Source of the DNA: Alteromonadaceae bacterium BrNp21-10
Lineage (GTDB): Bacteria > Pseudomonadota > Gammaproteobacteria > Enterobacterales > Alteromonadaceae
Length of the DNA: 52,347 bases
Assembly: GCA_030418115.1 (NCBI GenBank)
Contig: JAUHQD010000021.1
Span: forward strand, 1 to 52,347
Reading direction: 5' to 3'
Shown here: positions 26,670 to 35,789 of the stretch, in pieces
Layout of the letters: each line of letters begins with the position of its first letter
How positions within the stretch are numbered: position 1 is the first letter of the stretch
Program-made: the position numbers and the translations under genes
The notes under the pieces: model-generated
Databases searched by the model: none
Told to the model about the DNA's origin: nothing
The model's input: only the letters and a program-made list of their open reading frames with translations

Positions 26670-28766
26670 ATGCGACTCAGTAACTTACTTTTAAGCCTTT
26701 GCCTTTTATTAACAGCCACTTTAGGTGCTTTTACGGTATACCTGTGGTTTGGCATGCTCGCCGATTGGAGCTTTAACACTTTACTTTCGGGGCTTTGGGT
26801 GCCTGCAGTTGGCGTTACTCTATTCGCTATTTACGCTTTTTTGAAGGGTAATAATTATCAACACAGTGAGTTATTTGAGGATCCGCAGCCTAAGGCTGCT
26901 TCACTTCCTAAATTAATTTTTATTATTCCTGCCGGTATCGCTTTTATTATTGCGTTAGCAATGATTGCGTTAGGCATAGATAGTTCTTTTTTATTACCTT
27001 GGTGTTTTTTGGTCATTGGATTTGTACTTGTTATTGCCAGTACACTACCTGCACTCAGCATTGGCACTGAGAATAACGTTTCTAATAACTCGCTCTATTC
27101 TCCACCTTCCTATTGGAACAGCTTATTGTTAGCCGCCTTAGGCGCTGCTCTGGTGGGTTTATATTTATTTAGTAATGTGAGTAATGCGGATGACACTCAC
27201 TTTGTCTCTTACATTGTAAGTTTGCTTCAGCACCCAAATTCTGTGATGTTTAGTAACGATGTCATTTTTAATGAGGGTAACAAAAATTTCATTTTTGCTT
27301 TGAATTATGGCCAATCTTGGGAGGCGCTAACCGCGGTTATCCATCAACTAACAGGTATTGATTATTTAGCGGTTTACTATTTTTATTTGCCGAGCTTATT
27401 TCTATTTTTCACGCCTATTCCTTTATATTATTTTACGAAAATATACTTTCCCCAATACGCGGTTGTTAGCGTGTCATTTGCCCTTGTTCTACTGGTGTGT
27501 TGGTCTACCTATAACCATTTACATGGTTTTTTCTTTCTCCCTCGTTTTTTTCAAGGCAAGGCTATTTTGCTGTCATTGTTATTACCAACCTTATTTTTGG
27601 TGGCACGGCAATTTTTACTACGACCGAGTTTGTTAAGCGGGGCACTTACAGGCTTAATATTGATAGCATGTGGTGGAAGTTCGAGTACTGGCTTATATAT
27701 TTCGATTCTAGTTTTAGGCCTATGCTATTTAAGTTTTACCCCTTTAAATTGGCGTGCTGTTATCCAACGCGGTGTACTTATTTTATTACTTGCCACGCCA
27801 AACCTAGCGATGACCGTTGCTGTAAAGTCGAGCATGGGGGCCGTTGACAGCCATCAACAAGCTCTTAAACAACAAGTTTTCGATACAGTACAAGTAATGG
27901 GTTTTGAGCCTACTGAAACAATAAAGGAAGAAAAAAGGCCGACACAATCTATGTATTGGCTATTTGGAGATCACTATTATTTAACGGTGTTTATTTTAAT
28001 GTTTGTTACACCGCTACTCATTGGTGCCTACAAACAACAAGAGCAAGATAAGGAACTAATACGTTTTTACACAGTGTTGGCATTATTTGCTTTTAATCAC
28101 CCTCTAGCAGCATTATTAACTAAAGTAGTTGGACCAGGTAATTTAGTGTGGCGTTTTCACTGGATTATTCCAATGGGGCTAATATTTAGTTTGTTTGCGG
28201 GCTCAATACTCAATGCTAAAAAGGCACTTTTCACCCTTCCAGTTTTTCGCTTTACAAAAAATATGCCTCAGCAGCTTTTAACGTTGCTACTGTTTTTACC
28301 GATTTGTGCAATTGCTCTTTTGTTTTACTTCATTAGCTCCCAGCATCTTGCCAAGTCTTTTTCCGCTGAACCAATTACCCTAAAAGTAAACAATGAGGCA
28401 ATGAGCATTGCCAAATACATAGTTAAAAATGAAAGGGATGATGACGTTGTACTGGCAGACGATTTAATCGCAGAACTCCTGCCTATGCTACAAAGGAAAT
28501 CTACGCTAATTAGTTCAAGGCCACTATATTGGTCACAGCCTTATTTCAACAAAGGCGAAACAAAAATTCGGCAGCAATTACAATATTTAATTAATAATAT
28601 GGATAGTGCTGATGACAACAAAATCATCTTTCTACATTCAGAGTTGGAGCGGCTCAGAGTAACCATTCTGGTTTATCAAATAACCGGAAACACTAGCATA
28701 GATTTACCCGAATTTAATTGTGAAAAACACGCAAAAATTTGGAATATTTGCACTAAGCGCATTTAG
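26670..28766 (+). CDS. Large polytopic membrane protein, possible GT-C-type glycosyltransferase
   Basis: About 698 residues (700 if the GTG at 26664 is used). Roughly fourteen hydrophobic segments cover the first 560 residues, and a ~140-residue soluble C-terminal domain follows. An early loop reads NVSNADDTHFVSYIVSLLQH; an acidic pair in the first large extracytoplasmic loop is common in GT-C enzymes. It could be a membrane glycosyltransferase using a polyprenyl-phosphate sugar, or an uncharacterised polymer assembly factor. I do not recognise a precise family. It is a single gene flanked by an inverted-repeat promoter region and a palindromic spacer. Confidence 0.6.
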   Translation: MRLSNLLLSLCLLLTATLGAFTVYLWFGMLADWSFNTLLSGLWVPAVGVTLFAIYAFLKGNNYQHSELFEDPQPKAASLPKLIFIIPAGIAFIIALAMIALGIDSSFLLPWCFLVIGFVLVIASTLPALSIGTENNVSNNSLYSPPSYWNSLLLAALGAALVGLYLFSNVSNADDTHFVSYIVSLLQHPNSVMFSNDVIFNEGNKNFIFALNYGQSWEALTAVIHQLTGIDYLAVYYFYLPSLFLFFTPIPLYYFTKIYFPQYAVVSVSFALVLLVCWSTYNHLHGFFFLPRFFQGKAILLSLLLPTLFLVARQFLLRPSLLSGALTGLILIACGGSSSTGLYISILVLGLCYLSFTPLNWRAVIQRGVLILLLATPNLAMTVAVKSSMGAVDSHQQALKQQVFDTVQVMGFEPTETIKEEKRPTQSMYWLFGDHYYLTVFILMFVTPLLIGAYKQQEQDKELIRFYTVLALFAFNHPLAALLTKVVGPGNLVWRFHWIIPMGLIFSLFAGSILNAKKALFTLPVFRFTKNMPQQLLTLLLFLPICAIALLFYFISSQHLAKSFSAEPITLKVNNEAMSIAKYIVKNERDDDVVLADDLIAELLPMLQRKSTLISSRPLYWSQPYFNKGETKIRQQLQYLINNMDSADDNKIIFLHSELERLRVTILVYQITGNTSIDLPEFNCEKHAKIWNICTKRI

Positions 28767-28810
28767 TTGCATGGTTACATCCAATCACCATTCTGGCATT
28801 TCGATTAAAG

Positions 28811-28849
28811 AGCCTAACGTTGGGTAATTGAATTACCCAACGTTAGGCT
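28811..28849. repeat. 39-base perfect palindrome between convergent genes
   Basis: AGCCTAACGTTGGGTAATT (28811-28829) is repeated inverted as AATTACCCAACGTTAGGCT (28831-28849) around one central base. It sits between the convergent genes ending at 28766 and 28879. Both transcripts would form a long hairpin, so it probably acts as a bidirectional terminator or RNA end stabiliser. It lacks a following T-run in either direction and has almost no loop, so it is not a standard intrinsic terminator. Confidence 0.65.
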
Positions 28850-28878
28850 TGAATGAGGTAATTGTTGAATAGTGACCG

Positions 28879-29655
28879 TTATGAATATTCTTTAAACTCA
28901 GTATTTGGGTAAATGGCTTTAAGAGAGGACAAAAATATAGCTCTATTTTTAAAGTATGAGCCCTCGTATAAATTTACTTTTTTACCTAGTATTGAGGCAC
29001 CAATAGATACATGCAATCGATCGGTATTAATGGTTTCAAATTTTGATAAATAATCAAAGAATCCAAAAATACCATCATGTTCCGTTCCCATAATACTTAG
29101 GTCGTAGTTATCCTCGGGAAGCTGAATTTTCCCTTTTGACTCCACATCTATTCTAAAGACGTTAGCTACTGCCTTTGTGGGAACAGAAGTAAGTAAAAGG
29201 GGTTCTAAAAAAAATGCCATGTCATGACAAAAAGTCGCATGTGGCATAAATGTCTTACTCTCATATTCATCGCGACGATAAAAAGTAAACCCATCAATAT
29301 TAAATGGCTTGTCATAAGTAGACGGTAGTACCACTATATTTTTAAAATTATAGCGATCCATAATATTCTTGGCTGCTGTACCTAAATGCGAATAATGATC
29401 ACACCAAGCCCCACCTCCAGCTAAAACAATAAGCTGATTCTTAAGCTTTGCTTTGGTTAGCATTAGGTTTCTTTTAAGTGAGCTGTGCGTCACCGGCAAT
29501 TCAACATAGGGGATTTCAAAATGTTTGAAAAATGCCACAGTGCCAGCATGAATTAAAGCATCCCCCCAGTTGCCAGAATTCGACACATAAATAATGGGTT
29601 TATTATTTGATAAACTTAGTAAGTTTTCAGCTAATCCATAAAATTCTAATCGCAT
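28879..29655 (-). CDS. Polysaccharide pyruvyltransferase family protein
   Basis: A 258-residue member of the CsaB/ExoV-type family (PF04230). Motifs in order are YVSNSGNWGDALIHAG at the start, VLAGGGAWCDHY, VVLPSTYDKP, and near the C-terminus TDRLHVSIGASILGKKV, a family hallmark with R and H that contact the phosphoenolpyruvate-derived group. It would place ketal pyruvate on a sugar, giving the polymer negative charge. It is the last gene of the long minus-strand operon and is followed by the palindrome at 28811-28849. Confidence 0.85.
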   Translation of the reverse strand: MRLEFYGLAENLLSLSNNKPIIYVSNSGNWGDALIHAGTVAFFKHFEIPYVELPVTHSSLKRNLMLTKAKLKNQLIVLAGGGAWCDHYSHLGTAAKNIMDRYNFKNIVVLPSTYDKPFNIDGFTFYRRDEYESKTFMPHATFCHDMAFFLEPLLLTSVPTKAVANVFRIDVESKGKIQLPEDNYDLSIMGTEHDGIFGFFDYLSKFETINTDRLHVSIGASILGKKVNLYEGSYFKNRAIFLSSLKAIYPNTEFKEYS

Positions 29656-29676
29656 ATTTACATCCCTACATCATAG

Positions 29677-30474
29677 TTAAATAAAGTTTTCAAAATACTC
29701 TTTCATACTTTCTTTATCTCGAACAAAGTGAAGCGCAACAAAATCCCGCCGTACAAATTTGTTAGCATATTTCAATTTTTTATACTCACTCGGGAATAGC
29801 ATTAAGCGGCTTTCAAATGGTTTAATACCTTTGTCCTTTAAGCGTTGCGTAACAGCAAGATCTTCACCTAAATTACCATTCCACCGTTGCGCAATATCTT
29901 CCATGTCACTTGCTTGAATATTTGAGAAACAATTTTTAATTACTTTATTTTGAATGATGTATAAGCCTCCCTGAAAATATTTATAATTAATGTGACGGCC
30001 ATCGCCTATTGCCTTTAAGTTACTTGTAGCAATTCGCTCAAATTTATCGCCACTTAAAAACAATATATCGGAATCTGTTTTTACTAAATAATCATCTTCG
30101 CTAGATTCTTCGGCCACTTTCAGAAAACAAGATAATTCAGCCATAGTTGTACTAATCGACGCCCAAGAAAAATTTTCAACTGGATAAAAAACCACATCAC
30201 TATAGATGCGGCGAATTATCTGCTCTTGCTCAGATGTAAACGGTGCTTTTTGATCAATAAAAACCGTAATCGCATATTCGCAATGCACATTACGTATTAG
30301 GGATTTTATTGAAAGGCATAAATATTCAAAATCAGGGGCGTATGAAAAATACACGAAATTAAACTTTTTCTTAAGTACATTTTTACGATGACGCATTAAA
30401 AATAACTCTTTAATCCATCCCGAAATAACCTTTAATATCTCTCCTGATCCGATCGGAACTTGAAATATTATCAT
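29677..30474 (-). CDS. GT-A fold glycosyltransferase-like protein
   Basis: A 265-residue protein that I read as a nucleotide-diphospho-sugar transferase. FNFVYFSYAPDFEYLCLS begins the fold. The metal site is DDYLVKTDSDILFLSG, and later segments (KYFQGGLYIIQNK, GNLGEDLAVTQRLKD) resemble acceptor and acidic loops of GT8-like enzymes. The start could be the ATG at 30474 or a later one at 30396 that removes a short hydrophobic lead. It lies 21 bases upstream of the pyruvyltransferase gene. The exact family is uncertain. Confidence 0.65.
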   Translation of the reverse strand: MIIFQVPIGSGEILKVISGWIKELFLMRHRKNVLKKKFNFVYFSYAPDFEYLCLSIKSLIRNVHCEYAITVFIDQKAPFTSEQEQIIRRIYSDVVFYPVENFSWASISTTMAELSCFLKVAEESSEDDYLVKTDSDILFLSGDKFERIATSNLKAIGDGRHINYKYFQGGLYIIQNKVIKNCFSNIQASDMEDIAQRWNGNLGEDLAVTQRLKDKGIKPFESRLMLFPSEYKKLKYANKFVRRDFVALHFVRDKESMKEYFENFI

Positions 30475-30557
30475 CTATATATTCTCTTTGATTTTAAAAA
30501 GTAACCTTCAAATAATGCTACTTTAAATAGGCTGTGAGTTATTCGAAAAATGATCGA

Positions 30558-31493
30558 CTAATCAGGTATAAATTGATTTTTTGTGGCCGCCAATATTTTG
30601 ATTAAGTGCCTCACTCGATTGCTATATACACCTCTGTTGTATCTGTTCGTTCCAATAAAGTGAATTACAGCTTGTCTTTCAAAAGGTTGTTCAGAGTGAG
30701 GAATATCAAAATTTTGATATCTTGGCCAAGGTAACACTCTAGGCTTACTAGTCTGTGCCACCATTACATTCGAAGCCACTTGTTCAGTACCCCACATTCT
30801 CCACTTTTCGGAACCTAATTTAGCTTCCATTTGAGAAGAAAATTCTAATAGGGTCTCACGACCAATTTGCCCTTTGGGGAAACCTGAAAAAGCAGCACAT
30901 CCACGTAGGTATTTTCTGCCGGACTCAAAGAAAGGTATTTTAATAAAAGCTTGCTCTGACTGAGCTTGTATATGATCTGAATGCCAGCGACTTGCCATTC
31001 TTGACATGTAATTAGCACTAACGGTTTCAGGCCAAACTGGGTTACCGATACAAAAACCTTGTTGATTAAGTACGGCATTGTCAATTTCAGGGACGGGACC
31101 AATTGTTAATGTATCCGAGTCTAATTGAATGACATAGGCATCTTTTGCCAACTCAGTAATGTACAGTAGTCGCTCCCAGCAACCTCCCGTTGGAAAGCCT
31201 TCGGTGTTAATGTCTGACATTTCTACAATTTGAATGCCGGGCACATGGCGCTTGAGTAACTGCTTATCAGCTTCTGACAAGCTACCATCACTTAATGCTT
31301 TAATCGTACCTTTAGCAAAATAATACATAAACGACTTCACCGCTGCCAAATACATGTCTAAGGCCGCTTTATGCACTTGTGTAACGATGACGATATTATC
31401 AACAACGCGATACTCTAAGGGAGCACTTTGCCTTATTTTTTTTATCGTTAATAAAAATTGTTGTTTTCTAATAAATGTCATCAATTTATTCAT
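30558..31493 (-). CDS. GT-A-like putative glycosyltransferase
   Basis: A 311-residue cytoplasmic protein. It has a beta-strand start NIVIVTQVHKAALDMYLAAV, a DxD-type site AYVIQLDSDTLTIGPVPE, and a late GTEQVASNVMVAQ segment followed by VIHFIGTNRYNRG. The last part resembles the FxG/HF elements near the end of GT8-type enzymes. Together with the 29677 protein it forms a pair of unusual GT-A proteins in the operon. No family can be named with confidence. Confidence 0.62.
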   Translation of the reverse strand: MNKLMTFIRKQQFLLTIKKIRQSAPLEYRVVDNIVIVTQVHKAALDMYLAAVKSFMYYFAKGTIKALSDGSLSEADKQLLKRHVPGIQIVEMSDINTEGFPTGGCWERLLYITELAKDAYVIQLDSDTLTIGPVPEIDNAVLNQQGFCIGNPVWPETVSANYMSRMASRWHSDHIQAQSEQAFIKIPFFESGRKYLRGCAAFSGFPKGQIGRETLLEFSSQMEAKLGSEKWRMWGTEQVASNVMVAQTSKPRVLPWPRYQNFDIPHSEQPFERQAVIHFIGTNRYNRGVYSNRVRHLIKILAATKNQFIPD

Positions 31494-31533
31494 ATTAATA
31501 ATTCTATTTTGACCTTAAAAGGCATCTGTTCCA

Positions 31534-33006
31534 TCAATAAAAACGCAGTCTCACGACTCCAATTTTTATCACCTCTAATATCTTTTTGTACCAAAAATCC
31601 CAAACATCTAACTTATGTCTGACAGTAAAAATCAACACCATAAGTAAACTACTGTATACCACGGCACCAATCACTACATTTATTACCAGGCCCAATAGGG
31701 AGATTTCATTATTTACATAACAATATGTGAAAAAGGCATACATACCACTGGCCGAGATAAATGGAATGATTAATACACTTATCATTTTTCTTAATGATAA
31801 ATGTATTGTGAATCTAGCGAAAATTAATAAAAAACAAAAAACTAATACACCGACAAACCCTCTGATCAGTGAAAACTTTTCTATGCTATCAAAAGAAATT
31901 GTCCAAAAGCATATCAACAGAAGGGCGATTCCCACAATGTCTCCGAATATACTACGGCCCGTTTTGTTTAAAAAATCAAAAAGGTTATTAGTAATGGCTG
32001 TTAGTGGGAAAGGTAGCATTAATAAAGCAAGGGATGACATTATTGGTGCTGTTTCGGACCATTTTTCACCTAAAATAACAGTGCAGAACTGTTGCGAAAC
32101 AAACCACACCCCTACAATACAAGGGATAACAAACATATAAACTAATGCTAAATACTTATACGTTTTATCTAATAATTCTTTCGGCGAATTTTTAAATTGG
32201 GATAAGCCCGGAAACATTGTATTCGTTGCGGGCGCTATAATTTCTGTAAGAGGTAATAATGCGAATTCTAATCCAATACTATATTTCCCTACCGCACTGG
32301 TGGTAAATAATTTACCAACTAAAAAAGTATCAAGCTTACTTCTAGAGTAACCAATGACAGCTCGGAATATGATCTTTATAGAAAACAAAAATTGTTTTTT
32401 TTCGAACTGAAAATTAAAAGAGGGACGATATTCACATATTACATACGTTCCGATCATGTACATTATGGTGTGCGTAATCGCTCCACAAACTAAAGCCCAA
32501 TAATTGGGGTAGAAATATGCAATGGACAAAGTTAACGCTGTTGAAAATATCTTACATGTTAGTGAGAGAAGGTTTAGTTTTTTAAAGTCGAGATTTTTCT
32601 CATATTGAACTATTCCAATATTTTTAAAGGAATCAATTAACCCAACCGAAGCAATAACAATTATGATTAATGCAACCTCCGGAGCACCAACAAAGGACGC
32701 TAAAGCATTAGAGGACAATATTAAAATAACGGTAATTAAACTTTTAATTAGTATTGAGAGTGTCCAGCTCGTATTTAATGCTATTGGATTTAAATCTGTC
32801 TGAGAAATGAGATATCTATTAATACCTAATGTGGCAAAGGTATTAAAAAAACCAATACATACTGTTGCAAGGGCAACCAGACCAAACGCAGCAGGCTCAA
32901 TTAACCTGACTAAAATTAATGTACTCGTGATACCAATTAGTCGAGTTCCCCAAATACCGACTAGATTCCATAGGTATGCATTAGCTAACCTTTTCTGAAT
33001 GTTCAC
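31534..33006 (-). CDS. Oligosaccharide flippase (Wzx/PST family), third of three
   Basis: A 490-residue inner-membrane transporter. It begins KRLANAYLWNLVGIWGTRLIG and contains RLIEPAAFGLVALATVCIGF, the usual start of PST flippases. About twelve hydrophobic helices follow. It is the flippase located in the exosortase operon, 55 bases downstream of the O-ligase/polymerase gene, and is thus the best candidate partner for that enzyme. The general layout resembles the flippase at 4317-5810. Confidence 0.9.
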   Translation of the reverse strand: MNIQKRLANAYLWNLVGIWGTRLIGITSTLILVRLIEPAAFGLVALATVCIGFFNTFATLGINRYLISQTDLNPIALNTSWTLSILIKSLITVILILSSNALASFVGAPEVALIIIVIASVGLIDSFKNIGIVQYEKNLDFKKLNLLSLTCKIFSTALTLSIAYFYPNYWALVCGAITHTIMYMIGTYVICEYRPSFNFQFEKKQFLFSIKIIFRAVIGYSRSKLDTFLVGKLFTTSAVGKYSIGLEFALLPLTEIIAPATNTMFPGLSQFKNSPKELLDKTYKYLALVYMFVIPCIVGVWFVSQQFCTVILGEKWSETAPIMSSLALLMLPFPLTAITNNLFDFLNKTGRSIFGDIVGIALLLICFWTISFDSIEKFSLIRGFVGVLVFCFLLIFARFTIHLSLRKMISVLIIPFISASGMYAFFTYCYVNNEISLLGLVINVVIGAVVYSSLLMVLIFTVRHKLDVWDFWYKKILEVIKIGVVRLRFY

Positions 33007-33061
33007 TTAATATTGCGCCTACAGGTAAATTTGTCACGAGACATATACAATATAAGCATAT

Positions 33062-34354
33062 TCATACGGCCGATGGGTGGCTAGGGGGTCGCTGCCCCTC
33101 AAGTGCCGTTATTTGCAAACAAATTACTAATGCAACTAAAAGGTACAATAATTCAAAATATGCTGCACTTAAGGCTGCCCCACCAACACAATAAGCTACG
33201 AGTGATACATGTATTGACCCCAACAAATTATGCTGCCACGTCCCTCTTTCAAAATGATGTTTTTGTAAAAACTTAATTTTCGAAAATGTAAGAAACAGGA
33301 TTAATAAGAAAATAAATAAACCGACAAACCCTTGATTTCCCAATACTTCAAAATAAATACTATGGGCGACATACCCTTTTGTGGGTATTGGGGTGTCAAC
33401 AAAAAAATTGAGGGAGTCCAAGTTATGGGCATAATCTCGCCACACAATATAAATTGCGGTTGCATTAAACCCATGCCCTATGAATGGATGGTCCATTGCG
33501 GCCAGTGTATTTATTTTCCAAGATGTGACCCGAGATATTAATGTATTTTCTTGGCCAGCTTCTTTGAGCGTATCCATCCGCTCAAACCAAGAGCTAGGCA
33601 TTAAATTAACGGTGACGACAGCCATAAATAAAAAACCAAATATAATGGATAGCTTCTTACCATTCTTCCACCAATACACAAACCCTAAGACCAGCAACGC
33701 CACAAATCCGCCTCTAGACGCTGAGCCTAATATCGCTAAAACACAAAAAAATAGTAATACTCTCAAAAATTGTTTAATTAATTTTACTTTTGTTTCAGAT
33801 ATTGCATATAGCACTAGGGGAATTGTCATATTCAGGCCAAGTGCAACCTTATTGTTATCACCCAGAGGACCTAATATGCCACTCATCTTATGTCCGCCAG
33901 CACTCAGTAATACCTTTCCACCTTCCATTGCTCCGTAAAAACACAAGGCAAGAGTTAGAAAATAAATAATTCCTTCAAAGTGATCCTTCTTACGAACCAG
34001 TAACGTTATAAAAATAAAGAAAAGAATGCCTTTAAAAAACTCTTCTAAAGAGTTCCACATACCGTCATGCAGCGCATAAAATGCGACACCTAAAAAACTA
34101 TGAAAAAGAAACAGCATCACTAGTACAAAAAGCGCAGTCAGCTTAAAAGGTGGTTTATTTTTCATCAAAACATACCCCCCCATTGTTATGAGGGAGAAAA
34201 CCAAATTAAAACGAAGCGATAACGCTAAGCCATATACCCAATTTTGTAATGGATACATGGAAGTCCAAAACCACAAGTAAAGTGAAATAATAGGCGTGCG
34301 CAACCCGTAATAAACGAATATAGGAAAAATAAGAACAAGAAAGTAATCTCTCAC
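33062..34354 (-). CDS. O-antigen ligase/polymerase-like protein, exosortase A-associated (PEP_O_lig_1 type)
   Basis: A 430-residue protein with about ten membrane helices, starting with GTG at 34354. The start FLVLIFPIFVYYGLRTPI and SMYPLQNWVYGLALSLRFN is that of the exosortase-associated O-ligase family (TIGR03097). A large periplasmic loop contains SRVTSWKINTLAAMDHPFIGHGFN, the Wzy/WaaL-like loop, and AHSIYFEVLGNQGFVGL after it. It should polymerise or ligate the repeat unit at the periplasmic face. The GTG overlaps the stop codon of the small peptide gene at 34351-34440. It is the only clear Wzy/WaaL-type gene in the window. Confidence 0.9.
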   Translation of the reverse strand: MRDYFLVLIFPIFVYYGLRTPIISLYLWFWTSMYPLQNWVYGLALSLRFNLVFSLITMGGYVLMKNKPPFKLTALFVLVMLFLFHSFLGVAFYALHDGMWNSLEEFFKGILFFIFITLLVRKKDHFEGIIYFLTLALCFYGAMEGGKVLLSAGGHKMSGILGPLGDNNKVALGLNMTIPLVLYAISETKVKLIKQFLRVLLFFCVLAILGSASRGGFVALLVLGFVYWWKNGKKLSIIFGFLFMAVVTVNLMPSSWFERMDTLKEAGQENTLISRVTSWKINTLAAMDHPFIGHGFNATAIYIVWRDYAHNLDSLNFFVDTPIPTKGYVAHSIYFEVLGNQGFVGLFIFLLILFLTFSKIKFLQKHHFERGTWQHNLLGSIHVSLVAYCVGGAALSAAYFELLYLLVALVICLQITALEGQRPPSHPSAV

Positions 34355-34440
34355 TTTTCATCCTCTTTTTCTTTATCTGAATAGTAACGCGCAAGGTACA
34401 ACGCCAAGAGCATATTCACTAGGTATAAAAATGAGCCCAT
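34351..34440 (-). CDS. 29-residue single-helix membrane peptide, coupled to the O-ligase
   Basis: A short frame from ATG at 34440 to TGA at 34353-34351. The peptide is MGSFLYLVNMLLALYLAR, then YYSDKEKEDEK. It has one hydrophobic helix followed by a highly charged tail, the look of a small membrane protein. AAGGA lies upstream at usable spacing. Its stop overlaps the GTG start of the O-ligase gene (GTGA), the same coupling used elsewhere in this operon. It may be a subunit or regulator of the polymerase, or mainly a device to couple translation. I know of no named relative. Confidence 0.6.
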   Translation of the reverse strand: MGSFLYLVNMLLALYLARYYSDKEKEDEK

Positions 34441-34481
34441 ATTAAGGTGTCCTTTTTAAGTCATCGCCGGACAATTCGGAG

Positions 34482-35783
34482 CTAATAATCAATTTGTTCA
34501 TTGTCAAATTGATCTATTTTTGCACCATCACGTGACTTAATCCGGCCATCCATTCGGTTTCCGTACACAAGTGCATTGCTTTGTTCAAAACGAACATCAA
34601 TTCCCAGCGTATTGATTAAGTCGTTATTATAAATTTGGCTGTCTTGCGCTTTGCTCAAATAAATACTGACATCGTTCATGCAATTAACAATGGTATTATT
34701 ACGAATTATGCCAGCGCGATGTTCAAAATCACATTTTCCATCAACACAATACTGATTGCCGGTGCCGCCACCGCCAAGTGACAAACCAATGCGGATATCC
34801 TTCGAAGATGTATGTGGTAAATTCCACTCACAAGCCACGACATTATTTTCGATAACCCCATTAACACCGCCCCCTTTTAAATAGGCGCCATAGGTTACGC
34901 CAAATCCTTTACGCCCATTTTTGCCAAAGTCCGCAATAAAGTTGTTGGTGATTGTCCAGCTTTGTCCACCGACGACATCGATAGGAATCACCGGGAATTT
35001 AGTATTACGCTTCCATTCATTTAAAAAATTATTATGTTCGATTATGACGTTACTTGGATAGTGGCGGTTTTTGCCTTCTTTGCCTTGGCCGTTAGATTTG
35101 ATATGGGCATTGAAATTAATAAACTGATTGTTACTGATATATATATGGTTAGCATTACCCACTAGGTGAATAGCATGATGTACCCACTCATCTTTTCCTG
35201 ATATGCCTTTAAAGACTAAATTTTCAATTCGCCAAAACGGCTTGTTTAGTAAAAAACCCTCACTAGTGGCCATATTAAAAACCACACTCCCAGGTTGCGC
35301 GGCTTTCAGCACAATAGGGGCTAAAGCTTCTCCTGCACTGCGTATATCAATTTTTTTACCTGTAAATCGATACTCTCCGGGTTCAACGATAATTAATGTC
35401 CCTGGTTTGGCATGATTTAACTGGTGGATAATTTCTTTAGTACTGTTAACGCTAACTTGATGCGAAAAAGAGTTTTTAGTATAAAAATCTACTGCAGAGT
35501 ATTGCCCAACACCTATATCATCTTTAGTTCGAGTTAATTTAAAATACGTTGGACTGGGTAATAAAATTGTCGCTCTTTTAATACCGATTAGAATGTACTT
35601 ATGTAAGCCAGAATTCTGACTAATGTTCATTTCTGTATATTTCTTAATAAGTAGATTTAATTCTTGAAATTGTGGGCGAAAAAAAGAATGCGCCAACAAC
35701 AATACAAGTAAACCGATTGCCAATGAAGAACCAATCAAGAGCCAGAATATTCTTTTTAACTTATTAAGCGATTTTAAAGTCAT
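34482..35783 (-). CDS. Right-handed parallel beta-helix protein (lyase/epimerase-like), membrane-anchored
   Basis: A 433-residue protein. An N-terminal signal-anchor (IFWLLIGSSLAIGLLVLLLA) is followed by an all-beta body. Typical coil starts are visible: PGTLIIVEPGEYRFTGKKID, IENLVFKGISG, NHIYISNNQFINFNA, NVIIEHNNFLN and GVIENNVVACEW. The lead segment resembles PL6/chondroitinase-B-like proteins. It is probably a periplasmic polysaccharide lyase or epimerase acting on nascent polymer, as with AlgG/AlgL in alginate export. Catalytic residues cannot be fixed by eye, so it could be only a binding protein. It lies six bases after a GT4 gene. Confidence 0.75.
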   Translation of the reverse strand: MTLKSLNKLKRIFWLLIGSSLAIGLLVLLLAHSFFRPQFQELNLLIKKYTEMNISQNSGLHKYILIGIKRATILLPSPTYFKLTRTKDDIGVGQYSAVDFYTKNSFSHQVSVNSTKEIIHQLNHAKPGTLIIVEPGEYRFTGKKIDIRSAGEALAPIVLKAAQPGSVVFNMATSEGFLLNKPFWRIENLVFKGISGKDEWVHHAIHLVGNANHIYISNNQFINFNAHIKSNGQGKEGKNRHYPSNVIIEHNNFLNEWKRNTKFPVIPIDVVGGQSWTITNNFIADFGKNGRKGFGVTYGAYLKGGGVNGVIENNVVACEWNLPHTSSKDIRIGLSLGGGGTGNQYCVDGKCDFEHRAGIIRNNTIVNCMNDVSIYLSKAQDSQIYNNDLINTLGIDVRFEQSNALVYGNRMDGRIKSRDGAKIDQFDNEQIDY

Positions 35784-35789
35784 AATCCG

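Noticed and set aside
31727-32140. A 137-codon plus-strand frame.
   Set aside because: It is opposite the third flippase gene, which has typical membrane segments; no domain is visible in this frame.
33480-33938. A 152-codon plus-strand frame.
   Set aside because: It is opposite the O-ligase gene and carries no recognisable domain.
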